Part shown: piece after piece, positions 51,605 to 60,201 of the stretch | Layout: every line of letters starts with the position of its first letter | Position numbering within the stretch: position 1 is the stretch's first letter | Assembly (NCBI RefSeq): GCF_049680855.1 | Contig: NZ_JBMPGS010000001.1 | Span: 248,001 to 312,000 of the forward strand | Source of the DNA: Salinimicrobium sp049680855 | Lineage (GTDB): Bacteria; Bacteroidota; Bacteroidia; Flavobacteriales; Flavobacteriaceae | DNA: 64,000 nt | Reading direction: 5' to 3' | Made by a program: the position numbers and the translations under genes | Notes under the pieces: model-generated | Told to the model about the DNA's origin: nothing | What the model saw: the letters and a program-made list of their open reading frames with translations, nothing else | Database searches by the model: none

Positions 51605-52267
51605 TTAGCGTTTACTTTCGGCGATCTCCTTTATTTCCCGCGAAACAATTCTCTCCCCGGAATAAGTATTATTCGCTACGTAGATCATGGCCTCTGCAAT
51701 GGAAGCTGCATGTATGCTCCTGTACTTTTTAAGCGGCCCTACAAGTAAATGGTCTCCTACTTTCATCATCTGCTTCCAGGCGTATTCAAAAGGCCGTTTT
51801 TCGTCCCTGTTTCCCGCTATAAGGGATGGCTGGAAAATGTACGTCTGCGGAATGTTTTTCTGAAGCACTTCCGCCTCCATTTCACCCTTGGTGCGATTAT
51901 AGAAAAACTTACTATCCTTGTCTGCTCCCAATGCCGAAATCGCCAAAAATGTGTTTATTCCGTTTTTTTCACACAACCTGGCAGCGGTCACTGGTATGCC
52001 GTAATCTACTTTTCTATATAATTCCTCATCAGGAGTTTTCTTTTGGGTACTTCCAATACAGCAGTACACCTCATCTCCCGTAAATTGTTCTTCATACTTT
52101 TCAAGCTCCAGAAGATCAATCAAATGTTCTTCAATTTTTGGATGCTTAAACTCTGTAGAGCTCCTCGAAAAAAGCTTTATTTTTTCATATCTATCATCAT
52201 TAAGAAGTTTTTCCAGCAGAATCCCTCCCGTTAAACCTGTTGCACCTAAAATAATAGCTGTTTTCAT
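51605..52267 (-). CDS. NAD(P)H-binding protein of the atypical SDR family (HTATIP2-like)
   Basis: This 220-residue protein starts with an NAD(P) motif (AIILGATGLTGGILLEKLL), then VYCCIGSTQKK, FLAISALGADKDSKFFYNRTKGE and the IFQPSLIAGNRDEKRP segment. It matches the short NAD(P)H-binding proteins related to HTATIP2/TIP30 and YthX. The catalytic role is unclear because the tyrosine and lysine are in YNRTKGE. It ends nine bases before the CYTH gene on the same strand. Confidence 0.87.
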   Translation of the reverse strand: MKTAIILGATGLTGGILLEKLLNDDRYEKIKLFSRSSTEFKHPKIEEHLIDLLELEKYEEQFTGDEVYCCIGSTQKKTPDEELYRKVDYGIPVTAARLCEKNGINTFLAISALGADKDSKFFYNRTKGEMEAEVLQKNIPQTYIFQPSLIAGNRDEKRPFEYAWKQMMKVGDHLLVGPLKKYRSIHAASIAEAMIYVANNTYSGERIVSREIKEIAESKR

Positions 52268-52415
52268 AAAAGCTGATTTTCTTTTGAAGATACTTCATTA
52301 ATTACTAAAATCAAAGATAGCGTATTTCTTAGGTCAAATGTTTCAGCAACGAAAATCGGTCTATTTGCCACAGTAGCACCGCAAGTTTAATTAATTTTAC
52401 ACTGTGGATCCAAAA

Positions 52416-53507
52416 ATGGCATTTCGGAAGATCATTCATGTAGATATGGACGCTTTCTACGCTTCTGTTGAACAACTGGACAACCCAGATTTGCAGGGGA
52501 AAGCCATTGCCGTAGGTGGCAGTTCGAAACGTGGGGTAGTTTCGGCTGCAAGTTATGAGGCGAGAAAGTACGGTGTGCGCAGTGCGATGAGCAGTGTCAT
52601 TGCGAAAAGGAATTGTCCTCACCTCATTTTTGTCAAACCAAATTTTGAACGTTACCGCGAGATTTCACAACGCATCAGAAACATCTTTTTTGAATATACA
52701 GATCTTGTAGAACCACTGTCTCTCGATGAAGCCTATCTCGACGTGACTGAAAATAAAAAAGGCCTGCCAAGCGCCACTTTGATCGCTAAAGAGATTCGGC
52801 AGAAAATCCTTGAAAAGACAGGTTTAAATGCTTCGGCAGGAATTTCTATTAACAAGTTCATTGCAAAGGTCGCAAGTGATGTAAATAAGCCCAACGGACA
52901 AAAAACGGTAGACCCGGAAGAAGTTGAAGAATTCCTTGAAAAACTGGAAATAAGGAAGTTCTACGGCGTGGGAAAAGTTACTGCGGAAAAAATGTATCAA
53001 TTTGGGATTTTTACCGGAAAAGACTTAAAATCCAAGTCTTTGGAATTCCTGAACGATCACTTTGGAAAAAGTGGTCAGTATTATTATAACGTCGTCCGAG
53101 GTATTCATCTAAGTGAAGTAAAACCCTCCAGAATAAGAAAATCTTTGGGCGCAGAACGTACTTTTGATGAAAACATCTCTTCAGAAATTTTTATGCTCGA
53201 GCGGCTGCAACATATTTCAGAAGAAATAGAGCGCCGACTCAAAAAGAGCAAAGTGGCAGGAAAAACCATCACTCTCAAGATCAAATACAGTGATTTTACA
53301 CTGCAAACGCGCAGTAAAACACTTAATTATTTCGTTTCTTCCGGAGAATTGATCCTGGAGACAGCAAAAGACCTGCTGTATCAGGAAAAAATGAAGAATT
53401 CTGTTCGACTTCTGGGAATTTCACTATCAAACCTCAACACCGAAAAAACTGACAAAGATAGTGCAGATAAAGAAGAGGTTGCCGTTCAGTTAAAATTTGA
53501 ATTCTAA
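52416..53507 (+). CDS. dinB: DNA polymerase IV (Y-family)
   Basis: From ATG 52416 the protein has 363 residues and starts MAFRKIIHVDMDAFYASVEQ, the Y-family active site. SLDEAYLDVT carries the other catalytic acids. A helix-hairpin-helix region (YGVGKVTAEKMYQFGI) and a little-finger domain follow. It copies past damaged bases. A GTG at 52404 would add four residues, but a TAATTTTA box (52392-52399) places the transcript start near it, so the ATG is preferred. Confidence 0.94.
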   Translation: MAFRKIIHVDMDAFYASVEQLDNPDLQGKAIAVGGSSKRGVVSAASYEARKYGVRSAMSSVIAKRNCPHLIFVKPNFERYREISQRIRNIFFEYTDLVEPLSLDEAYLDVTENKKGLPSATLIAKEIRQKILEKTGLNASAGISINKFIAKVASDVNKPNGQKTVDPEEVEEFLEKLEIRKFYGVGKVTAEKMYQFGIFTGKDLKSKSLEFLNDHFGKSGQYYYNVVRGIHLSEVKPSRIRKSLGAERTFDENISSEIFMLERLQHISEEIERRLKKSKVAGKTITLKIKYSDFTLQTRSKTLNYFVSSGELILETAKDLLYQEKMKNSVRLLGISLSNLNTEKTDKDSADKEEVAVQLKFEF

Positions 53508-53511
53508 AAAA

Positions 53512-53549
53512 AGAGGCTGCAAAATACCATTTTTGGATCTGCAGCCTCT
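53512..53549. terminator. Bidirectional terminator between dinB and pyk
   Basis: AGAGGCTGCA (53512-53521) and TGCAGCCTCT (53540-53549) are exact reverse complements. The loop holds one copy of CCATTTTTGGA. Runs of T lie on both outer sides, on the respective strands. Confidence 0.85.
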
Positions 53550-53578
53550 GTATGCTTTTTTTCTTCTTTCCGAAGAAA

Positions 53579-55009
53579 TTATTCTATTTCAGAAATACGC
53601 AACGTATTTACCATTCCGCGGTCTGTAATAGGCATGGCGGCAAGGTTGATCGTAAAATCTCCTTTTTGAACATATTCCGTTTCCGAAGCGATCCTGTTAA
53701 TATCATCTATTGTTTCATCTGTACTCACAAATTTATCATAGAAAAAGGCGCGCACGCCCCATAACAAGCTCAATTGGGTAAGAATTCGTTTGTTAGATGT
53801 AAACACCAGAATGTTTGATTCCGGTCTCCAGGCAGAGATCTGGAAGGCCGTATAACCACTATTGGTAAGTGTACATATGGCGCTTGCCTTTATCTCATTT
53901 GCCATATGCGCAGCATGGTAACAAACAGATTTTGTAATATATCTTTTGGTACGCACGTGCGGTGGCTCATGCGGAACTTTAATAAGCGGTGAATTCTCTA
54001 CGCTCATCAAGATTTGACACATCTTCTGAATTACCTGTACCGGATAATTTCCTACGGAAGTTTCTCCACTCAACATCACAGCATCGGCACCATCCATTAC
54101 AGAGTTTGCCACGTCATTTACCTCTGCCCTTGTTGGGGTAAGGCTGGTGATCATGGTTTCCATCATTTGGGTAGCGATAATTACCGGAATCCTGGCTTTC
54201 TTGGCTTTTAAAACCAGTTGCTTCTGAATAAGCGGAACTTCCTGAGCAGGAACTTCTACTCCAAGGTCTCCACGAGCAACCATTATTCCGTCACAATACG
54301 CGACGATCTTGTCAATATTTTCGACACCTTCAGGCTTTTCAATTTTCGCAATGATTGGAATCTTATGGTCTGTATGCTGCCTTATCAAATCCTGAAGTTC
54401 AATGAGATCTTCACTGTGCCTTACAAAAGAAAGGGCTATCCAGTCAACTTCCTGCTCTACAGCAAAAATTGCATCTTTAACGTCCTTCTCGGTCAAAGCA
54501 GGAAGAGATATTTTAGTGTTGGGCAGGTTCACTCCTTTTTTAGATTTGAGCGGGCCTCCCTGGATCACTTTCGTCCTTACTTCATTTTCCTTATTTGAAC
54601 TAATTACTTCAAAAATGAGTTTCCCATCATCTAAAAGAATACGTTCCCCGGCCTGCACATCTTGTGGAAAGGTGTCATAGTTCATATAAACCCTTTCTGC
54701 GGTTCCTTCGAATTCCTCCCCGGTAGCAAAAATAATTTCATCACCTTCAGAAACGACCACTTCTTCCTTCATCTTCCCAACTCTAAGCTTAGGCCCCTGT
54801 AAATCTCCTAAGATAGCAGCCGTAAAACCATCTTCTTCGTTGAGCTCCCTTATCATTTTAATCCGTTCTCTAACGTCATCATAATTGGCATGAGAGAAGT
54901 TGATCCTGAACACATTCACTCCTGCACGGAGCATTTCACGCAACACATTCTTAGAACTTGTGGCGGGACCCAGGGTAGCCACAATTTTGGTCTTTTTGTT
55001 ATTTGGCAT
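53579..55009 (-). CDS. pyk: Pyruvate kinase
   Basis: This 476-residue protein is full length for bacterial pyruvate kinase. It has the N-terminal KIVATLGPATSS, the active-site signature IIAKIEKPEGVENIDKIVAY, DGIMVARGDLGVEVP and ATQMMETMITSLTPTRAEVNDVANSV. It converts phosphoenolpyruvate and ADP to pyruvate and ATP. The start overlaps the stop of the IPExxxVDY-type gene by one base. Confidence 0.97.
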   Translation of the reverse strand: MPNNKKTKIVATLGPATSSKNVLREMLRAGVNVFRINFSHANYDDVRERIKMIRELNEEDGFTAAILGDLQGPKLRVGKMKEEVVVSEGDEIIFATGEEFEGTAERVYMNYDTFPQDVQAGERILLDDGKLIFEVISSNKENEVRTKVIQGGPLKSKKGVNLPNTKISLPALTEKDVKDAIFAVEQEVDWIALSFVRHSEDLIELQDLIRQHTDHKIPIIAKIEKPEGVENIDKIVAYCDGIMVARGDLGVEVPAQEVPLIQKQLVLKAKKARIPVIIATQMMETMITSLTPTRAEVNDVANSVMDGADAVMLSGETSVGNYPVQVIQKMCQILMSVENSPLIKVPHEPPHVRTKRYITKSVCYHAAHMANEIKASAICTLTNSGYTAFQISAWRPESNILVFTSNKRILTQLSLLWGVRAFFYDKFVSTDETIDDINRIASETEYVQKGDFTINLAAMPITDRGMVNTLRISEIE

Positions 55010-55500
55010 TAGTCAAAAATTAGATTTTCCTTTGATTTTATATTTTCAGTCGCGACGCAATATGCCGTGGCGATCTGTGGAATTTGCTTGATTTTGTCCA
55101 GCAGTAAAACTTCAGACACCAACCCGGACTCTTCTTCTAATTTGAGAAAGAAATCCACTTTAGCATATTCCGGCAATAGATGAGTGGTTTCAGAAGCCAT
55201 TTCTTCTTCCCCAAACAGGGATCCGAAGCCTTCTGTTGTTTTCTTGGACAGTCCTTTGTACTTGTTACTCACCAAAAAATAGTCGCAATATTTTTGTTGA
55301 TCTTTATACTCGTACAATGAAAATAAAGCACGAACAGATTTAATATATAAATCTATATCATTGCGTGCCCTGGACAACCTTAAATCGAGATGCTTGTTTA
55401 ATAAGAAAGCCAATTTGTATTCCTCCAGGGAACAGTGAATGGCTATAAGTTTAAAAGGTTGGTCAACAACAGCATCCAAAACCAATTTGTGCGCCAGCAT
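55009..55500 (-). CDS. IPExxxVDY family protein
   Basis: This 163-residue protein carries LLPEYAKVDFFL, a variant of the motif that names the family, at about residues 108-119. The first half is helical with repeated KxxLAFLLNKHLDLRLSR. No enzymatic motif is seen. I recognise it from its conserved position between rnc and pyk in flavobacteria. The stop codon overlaps the pyk ATG by one base, so both are translated together; the function is unknown. Confidence 0.8.
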   Translation of the reverse strand: MLAHKLVLDAVVDQPFKLIAIHCSLEEYKLAFLLNKHLDLRLSRARNDIDLYIKSVRALFSLYEYKDQQKYCDYFLVSNKYKGLSKKTTEGFGSLFGEEEMASETTHLLPEYAKVDFFLKLEEESGLVSEVLLLDKIKQIPQIATAYCVATENIKSKENLIFD

Positions 55501-55597
55501 ATTCTCAACTTAATTGATAAAGATAAAATAAATAGGGTAAAAAATTAAACTTTCACCATTAATTCTTACAGAATAATACGAAAACGTTATAGTTTTG

Positions 55598-56344
55598 CTA
55601 AGAATCTGAAGTGTTTGGGATCTTAGTCTGGAATGCGTAATAGGCTCGCCTTGATGCTTTTTCTTCGGCTTTTTTCTTCGAAGTGGCTCGTGCCTTTGCC
55701 ACCACCCGGTCTTCAATTCTAAGCTTCACCGCAAAATGTTTTATTTCATCCTTTCCGGTGTCTTCGTAAACTTCAAAGTTGAATTCCTTCTTCTCTTTTT
55801 GGCACCATTCAATCAATAAGCCTTTATAGCTTATCACGGTACCCTCCAGCTGCTCGATATCTACATAAGGTTCAATAACCCGTTCGTAGATAAACCTTTT
55901 ACAATATTTGTAACCTCTATCAAGGTAGATCGCACCCACCAATGCTTCAAAAAGATTTCCATGAATGTTGACTCCAAATTGTTCGCTTGGAATATTGGTT
56001 TCAATATGACGGAGCAGGCCGAGATCCTTCCCAAGTTCATTCAGGTGCTTCCGACTTACAATTTTTGAACGCATCTTTGTGAGATATCCTTCATTTCCGC
56101 CGGGAACGGTTTTAAAGAGGTGAGATGCTATCACCGCACTAAGCATGGCATCTCCAAGAAATTCCATACGCTCGAAGTTCACGGCATTGCCTTCTTTGTC
56201 TTTTATATTTAAAGAACGATGCGTAAATGCCTTTTTGTAGTAGTTGATATTCTTAGGTTTAAAACCCACTATCTTGGTAATAGCAATAAAAAAATTCCCG
56301 CCTTTGGAAGAACGGGAATTTAATATATTTCGAATAACACTCAT
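55598..56344 (-). CDS. rnc: Ribonuclease III
   Basis: This 248-residue protein has the RNase III signature NFERMEFLGDAML and the second acidic site NIHGNLFEALVGAIYLD. A C-terminal double-stranded RNA-binding domain (about residues 175-240, KAEEKASRRAYYAF) follows. It cleaves double-stranded RNA, including rRNA precursors. It lies ten bases after fabF in the acpP-fabF-rnc cluster, a conserved bacterial order. Confidence 0.95.
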   Translation of the reverse strand: MSVIRNILNSRSSKGGNFFIAITKIVGFKPKNINYYKKAFTHRSLNIKDKEGNAVNFERMEFLGDAMLSAVIASHLFKTVPGGNEGYLTKMRSKIVSRKHLNELGKDLGLLRHIETNIPSEQFGVNIHGNLFEALVGAIYLDRGYKYCKRFIYERVIEPYVDIEQLEGTVISYKGLLIEWCQKEKKEFNFEVYEDTGKDEIKHFAVKLRIEDRVVAKARATSKKKAEEKASRRAYYAFQTKIPNTSDS

Positions 56345-56353
56345 GAGATAGTT

Positions 56354-57607
56354 TTATTCGTCAAACTTTTTAAATAACACACAGGCATTATGACCTCCAA
56401 AACCAAACGTGTTGCTCATGGCCACTTTTACTTCCCGATGTTGTGCCTTGTTCAACGTTAAGTTCAATTCAGAATCTATGTTTTCATCGGGATTTTGATG
56501 ATTGATGGTTGGCGGAATAATACCATGCTTCATTGCAAGAATGGAAGCGATAGCTTCAATAGCTCCGGCCGCACCAAGCAAATGCCCGGTCATAGATTTC
56601 GTTGAATTGATATTAATGTTTTTGGCGTGTTCTCCAAAGACTTTCTTGATCGCTTTCAATTCGGCTACGTCTCCTAAAGGTGTGGAGGTTCCGTGGGTAT
56701 TTATAGCATCAACATCTTCGGGCTTTACACCGGCATTTCTCAGACAGTTTTCCATTACCGCTACCACTCCAATTCCTTCGGGATGTGGTGCTGTCATATG
56801 GTGCGCATCAGATGACAATCCGCCACCTGCTACTTCAGCATAGATCTTTGCTCCTCTTGCTTTTGCATGTTCATATTCTTCCAGAATAAGAGCACCTGCA
56901 CCTTCTCCTAATACAAACCCGTCGCGGGTGGCATCAAAAGGTCTCGAAGCCGTTTCAGGACTGTCATTTCGGGTGGAAAGGGCATGCATTGCATTAAATC
57001 CTCCCATTCCTGCAGGAGCAACGGCAGCTTCAGATCCTCCAGTAACTATAATATCGCTGTACCCCAATCTAATGGTGTTCAAGGCATCAATTAAAGCGTT
57101 GGCAGCAGAAGCACAAGCAGATACCGTAGTATAATTAGGCCCCATAAATCCATGCTTTATGGAAATATTCCCCGGGGCTATGTCTGCGATCATTTTAGGA
57201 ATAAAAAACGGATTGAACCGTGGGGTTCCATCGCCTTTACCAAAAGCAAGAACTTCGTCTTGAAAAGTTTCCAAACCTCCTATTCCTGCTCCCCAAATCA
57301 CGCCTACACGAAGCTTATCAACTACGTCAAGATCTATTCCCGAATCCTTGATTGCCTCATCTGAAGCAACCATGGCATACTGCGCAAACTTATCCAGTTT
57401 TCGGGCTTCCTTTCGGTCAAAGAAATCTTCAACTTTAAAGTTTTTGATTTCACAAGCGAATTTAGTTTTGAATTTTTCCGTATCAAAATACGTAATAGGC
57501 GCAGACCCACTTTTTCCATTCTTAAGTCCGTCCCAATATTCTTCGATATTGTTTCCGATAGGGGTAAGTGCACCTAATCCTGTAACTACAACTCGCTTTA
57601 ACTCCAT
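56354..57607 (-). CDS. fabF: Beta-ketoacyl-ACP synthase II
   Basis: This 417-residue protein has the thiolase-fold start RVVVTGLGALTPIGNN, the catalytic cysteine C165 in VSACASAANA, and the two histidines in INTHGTSTPLGD and KSMTGHLLGAAGAIE. It elongates acyl-ACP with malonyl-ACP in fatty acid synthesis. It lies 17 bases after acpP and ten bases before rnc. Confidence 0.97.
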   Translation of the reverse strand: MELKRVVVTGLGALTPIGNNIEEYWDGLKNGKSGSAPITYFDTEKFKTKFACEIKNFKVEDFFDRKEARKLDKFAQYAMVASDEAIKDSGIDLDVVDKLRVGVIWGAGIGGLETFQDEVLAFGKGDGTPRFNPFFIPKMIADIAPGNISIKHGFMGPNYTTVSACASAANALIDALNTIRLGYSDIIVTGGSEAAVAPAGMGGFNAMHALSTRNDSPETASRPFDATRDGFVLGEGAGALILEEYEHAKARGAKIYAEVAGGGLSSDAHHMTAPHPEGIGVVAVMENCLRNAGVKPEDVDAINTHGTSTPLGDVAELKAIKKVFGEHAKNININSTKSMTGHLLGAAGAIEAIASILAMKHGIIPPTINHQNPDENIDSELNLTLNKAQHREVKVAMSNTFGFGGHNACVLFKKFDE

Positions 57608-57624
57608 AAGGGTATGTTAGATTT

Positions 57625-57861
57625 TTATTTTTTTGCGTCTTCGATATAAGAAATTGCCTGACCTACAGTAGCAATATTTTCTGCCTGGTCGTCCGGAATT
57701 TGAATATCGAATTCTTTTTCGAATTCCATGATCAATTCAACAGTGTCTAATGAATCAGCGCCCAAGTCGTTGGTGAAGCTAGCTTCGTTTACTACTTCGT
57801 TCTCGTCAACTCCTAATTTGTCAACGATAATCGCTTTTACTCTTGATGCAATGTCTGACAT
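57625..57861 (-). CDS. acpP: Acyl carrier protein
   Basis: This 78-residue acidic protein has the phosphopantetheine site GADSLDTVELIMEFE with S37, and the usual four-helix pattern. It carries growing acyl chains during fatty acid synthesis. It is the first gene of the minus-strand cluster acpP-fabF-rnc-IPExxxVDY-pyk and has a TATTTTTG promoter box 30 bases upstream. Confidence 0.98.
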   Translation of the reverse strand: MSDIASRVKAIIVDKLGVDENEVVNEASFTNDLGADSLDTVELIMEFEKEFDIQIPDDQAENIATVGQAISYIEDAKK

Positions 57862-57891
57862 AATATTTAATTTTAAATTTTAATTAAGTGG

Positions 57892-57899
57892 CAAAAATA
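57892..57899 (-). promoter_or_regulatory. -7 promoter box for acpP
   Basis: The minus strand reads TATTTTTG, an exact TAnnTTTG match. It predicts a leader of about 25 bases. Confidence 0.6.
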
Positions 57900-58008
57900 A
57901 AAAACTTTATTTTAAAACCTGTTTTTACTAGAAAAATGTGAAGTTAAATTACGCAATTTCACTGAAACCCTTTAATTTTACTTGCTAATAAATGTTAACA
58001 GCTCCAGT

Positions 58009-58608
58009 TTGACCACTCCACCACAATCATCCTCTAAAAGAATCGTGATTTTTGCTTCCGGTTCGGGGACGAACGCAGAAAACATCATTAGGTATTTTAA
58101 AAAGAATAGCAAAGCTGAAGTAAAAGCGGTTTTTTCCAATAAACGTTCCGCTAAGGTGCTAAAAAGGGCATTTGAGCACGAGATTCCGGCGCTGCATTTT
58201 GACCGCGAAGCTTTCTATGAGACCAATGAAGTGCTTAACGTACTGAAGGATATTAATCCCGATCTTATTGTACTTGCCGGTTTCCTTTGGGTTTTTCCCG
58301 AAAAGATCCTGAAACAATTCCCTAACAAGGTCGTTAATATTCACCCTGCATTATTACCAAAGTACGGCGGAAAAGGAATGTATGGAATGAACGTTCATGA
58401 AGCTGTTCGCACGGCAAAAGAGGTAGAAAGTGGTATTTCCATTCATTATGTAAACGAGAATTATGACGAGGGCGAGCTTATATTCCAGGCGACCACCCCG
58501 GTAAAACCTGAAGACAGCGCTGAAGATATCGCTGAAAACATCCACAAACTTGAATACGAGCATTTCCCAAAAGTGATAGAAAAAATCCTTTATTCTTCCG
58601 AAGAATGA
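58009..58608 (+). CDS. purN: Phosphoribosylglycinamide formyltransferase
   Basis: The protein has IVIFASGSGTNAENIIRYF at the start, the catalytic asparagine and histidine in VNIHPALLPKYGG, and the aspartate in YDEGELI. It adds the third-step formyl group in purine synthesis. No in-frame ATG lies before the conserved core. TTG 58009 is chosen because TTG 57982 sits at the predicted transcript start (box TAATTTTA, 57973-57980). A six-codon frame (ATG 57992) ends in TGA overlapping this TTG. The stop overlaps rnhA by four bases. Confidence 0.9.
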   Translation: MTTPPQSSSKRIVIFASGSGTNAENIIRYFKKNSKAEVKAVFSNKRSAKVLKRAFEHEIPALHFDREAFYETNEVLNVLKDINPDLIVLAGFLWVFPEKILKQFPNKVVNIHPALLPKYGGKGMYGMNVHEAVRTAKEVESGISIHYVNENYDEGELIFQATTPVKPEDSAEDIAENIHKLEYEHFPKVIEKILYSSEE

Positions 58609-59090
58609 CAGATGCGCAGGTGCATATTTATACCGATGGTGCTGCCAGGGGAAATCCCGGTCCCGGCGGTTATGGCATCGTGATGGAATGGGTGGGAAAG
58701 CCTTACAAAAAGGAGTTTTCCAAGGGTTTTAAACATACCACAAATAACCGTATGGAATTACTGGCGGTCATTGACGCTTTAAAAAAGCTAAAAAAACCAG
58801 GCATTTCTGTAGTGGTCTTTACAGACTCCAAATACGTGGTAGACTCAGTGCAAAAAGGCTGGCTTTTCAACTGGGAGAAAAAAGGATTTAAAGACAAGAA
58901 AAATCCCGATCTCTGGAAGGAGTTCTTAAAAGAATACCGGCAGCACAAAGTTCATTTTAAATGGATAAAAGGCCATAACAATCACAGGCAAAATGAACGC
59001 TGTGATGCCCTGGCCGTGGCAGCTTCTAAAAGCAAAAGATTGCTTATAGACACAGGCTTTGAAGGAGATGGAACGAGTCTTTTTTCCTGA
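58605..59090 (+). CDS. rnhA: Ribonuclease HI
   Basis: This 161-residue protein shows all four acidic active-site positions: IYTDGAARGNPGPGGYG, NRMELLAVIDAL, FTDSKYVVDSV and the last D in NERCDALA. GHNNHRQ is the usual active-site histidine loop. It cuts the RNA strand of RNA-DNA hybrids. The ATG overlaps the purN stop as ATGA. Confidence 0.96.
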   Translation: MTDAQVHIYTDGAARGNPGPGGYGIVMEWVGKPYKKEFSKGFKHTTNNRMELLAVIDALKKLKKPGISVVVFTDSKYVVDSVQKGWLFNWEKKGFKDKKNPDLWKEFLKEYRQHKVHFKWIKGHNNHRQNERCDALAVAASKSKRLLIDTGFEGDGTSLFS

Positions 59091-59187
59091 ACCTCACCCT
59101 GTGATGTACCCATAAAAGTAAGAAAAAAGGTTGTAAAATAGGACTTCAGTTTTATGATTTTATGCCAGACTACCTTTTAACTTTCCT

Positions 59188-59195
59188 TATATTTG
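59188..59195 (+). promoter_or_regulatory. -7 promoter box for the PfkB kinase
   Basis: TATATTTG matches TAnnTTTG exactly, 22 bases before the ATG at 59218. Confidence 0.6.
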
Positions 59196-59217
59196 CACCT
59201 CATTCTTAAAAATTCTT

Positions 59218-60141
59218 ATGAGCAAATTATTAATAGTGGGAACCGTAGCTTTTGATGCTATTGAAACCCCTTTTGGTAAAACAGATAAAATCCTGGGAGG
59301 CGCCGGTACATATATAGGACTTTCGGCAGCGCAATTTGATATTGAAACTTCAGTAGTTTCCGTAGTAGGTGAAGATTTCCCTCAAGAATATCTCGATCTT
59401 ATGACCGATAGAAATATTGACATCTCCGGAATTGAAGTAGTTAAAGGAGGAAAAACATTCTTTTGGAGTGGAAAATACCACAACGACTTGAATTCAAGAG
59501 ATACGTTGGATACACAGTTGAATGTACTGGCAGATTTCCAACCGGTGGTACCCGAAGATTTCAAATCTCCTGACATCGTAATGCTTGGTAACCTCCACCC
59601 GTTGGTACAGCTTAGCGTTCTCGAGCAACTGGAGCGTCCAAAACTTGTGGTGCTTGACACCATGAATTTCTGGATGGACAACACCTGGGATGATCTTATG
59701 AAGGTAATTGCCAAAGTGGATGTTGTCACCATTAATGATGAAGAGGCACGCCAGTTAACCAATGAACATTCCCTTGTAAAAGCTGCAAGAAAGATTGCAG
59801 AAATGGGACCTAAATACGTGGTGATCAAAAAAGGGGAGCACGGTGCCCTTTTATTCCATAACGAACAAATTTTCTTTGCTCCAGCCTTACCTCTGGAAGA
59901 AGTTTTTGACCCAACTGGCGCCGGTGACACTTTTGCTGGCGGATTTACGGGATACCTGGCGCAAACCGGTGACATCTCCTTTAAAAATATGAAGAATGCG
60001 GTAATTTACGGCTCAAACCTCGCTTCTTTTTGTGTTGAAAAATTTGGAACCGAGAGAATGGTTGAATTAAATAAAGATGAGATTCACCAGCGCCTAGAAG
60101 ATTTCAAAGCTCTTACGCAATTCCAGATAAAATTAACTTAA
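59218..60141 (+). CDS. PfkB family carbohydrate kinase
   Basis: This 307-residue ribokinase-fold protein has the N-terminal GGAGTYIGLSAAQF, the NDEEARQLT signature and the anion-hole/catalytic motif DPTGAGDTFAGGFTGYL with its aspartate. It phosphorylates a sugar or nucleoside using ATP; the substrate cannot be read. A terminator follows at once. It sits directly upstream of the PurF-like gene, an order that may be functional. Confidence 0.92.
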   Translation: MSKLLIVGTVAFDAIETPFGKTDKILGGAGTYIGLSAAQFDIETSVVSVVGEDFPQEYLDLMTDRNIDISGIEVVKGGKTFFWSGKYHNDLNSRDTLDTQLNVLADFQPVVPEDFKSPDIVMLGNLHPLVQLSVLEQLERPKLVVLDTMNFWMDNTWDDLMKVIAKVDVVTINDEEARQLTNEHSLVKAARKIAEMGPKYVVIKKGEHGALLFHNEQIFFAPALPLEEVFDPTGAGDTFAGGFTGYLAQTGDISFKNMKNAVIYGSNLASFCVEKFGTERMVELNKDEIHQRLEDFKALTQFQIKLT

Positions 60142-60142
60142 C

Positions 60143-60167
60143 GCCCTGTAATCCCAGGGCTTTTTTT
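60143..60167 (+). terminator. Terminator of the PfkB kinase gene
   Basis: GCCCTG (60143-60148) pairs with CAGGGC (60155-60160), with a six-base loop, followed by seven T. It starts two bases after the stop codon. Confidence 0.92.
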
Positions 60168-60201
60168 GTGACAAACACGAATATATTAAGAAGGACATTT
60201 T

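Noticed and set aside
53512..53549. Possible third copy of the AGGCTGTT repeat element
   Set aside because: It shares only GAGGCTG/CAGCCTC at the ends and lacks ACGTCA and TTGACGTAAAGC, so it is treated as an ordinary terminator.
59382..59975. 197-codon minus-strand frame opposite the PfkB gene
   Set aside because: Ser-rich product without known motifs, exactly antisense to a conserved kinase; a codon-composition shadow.
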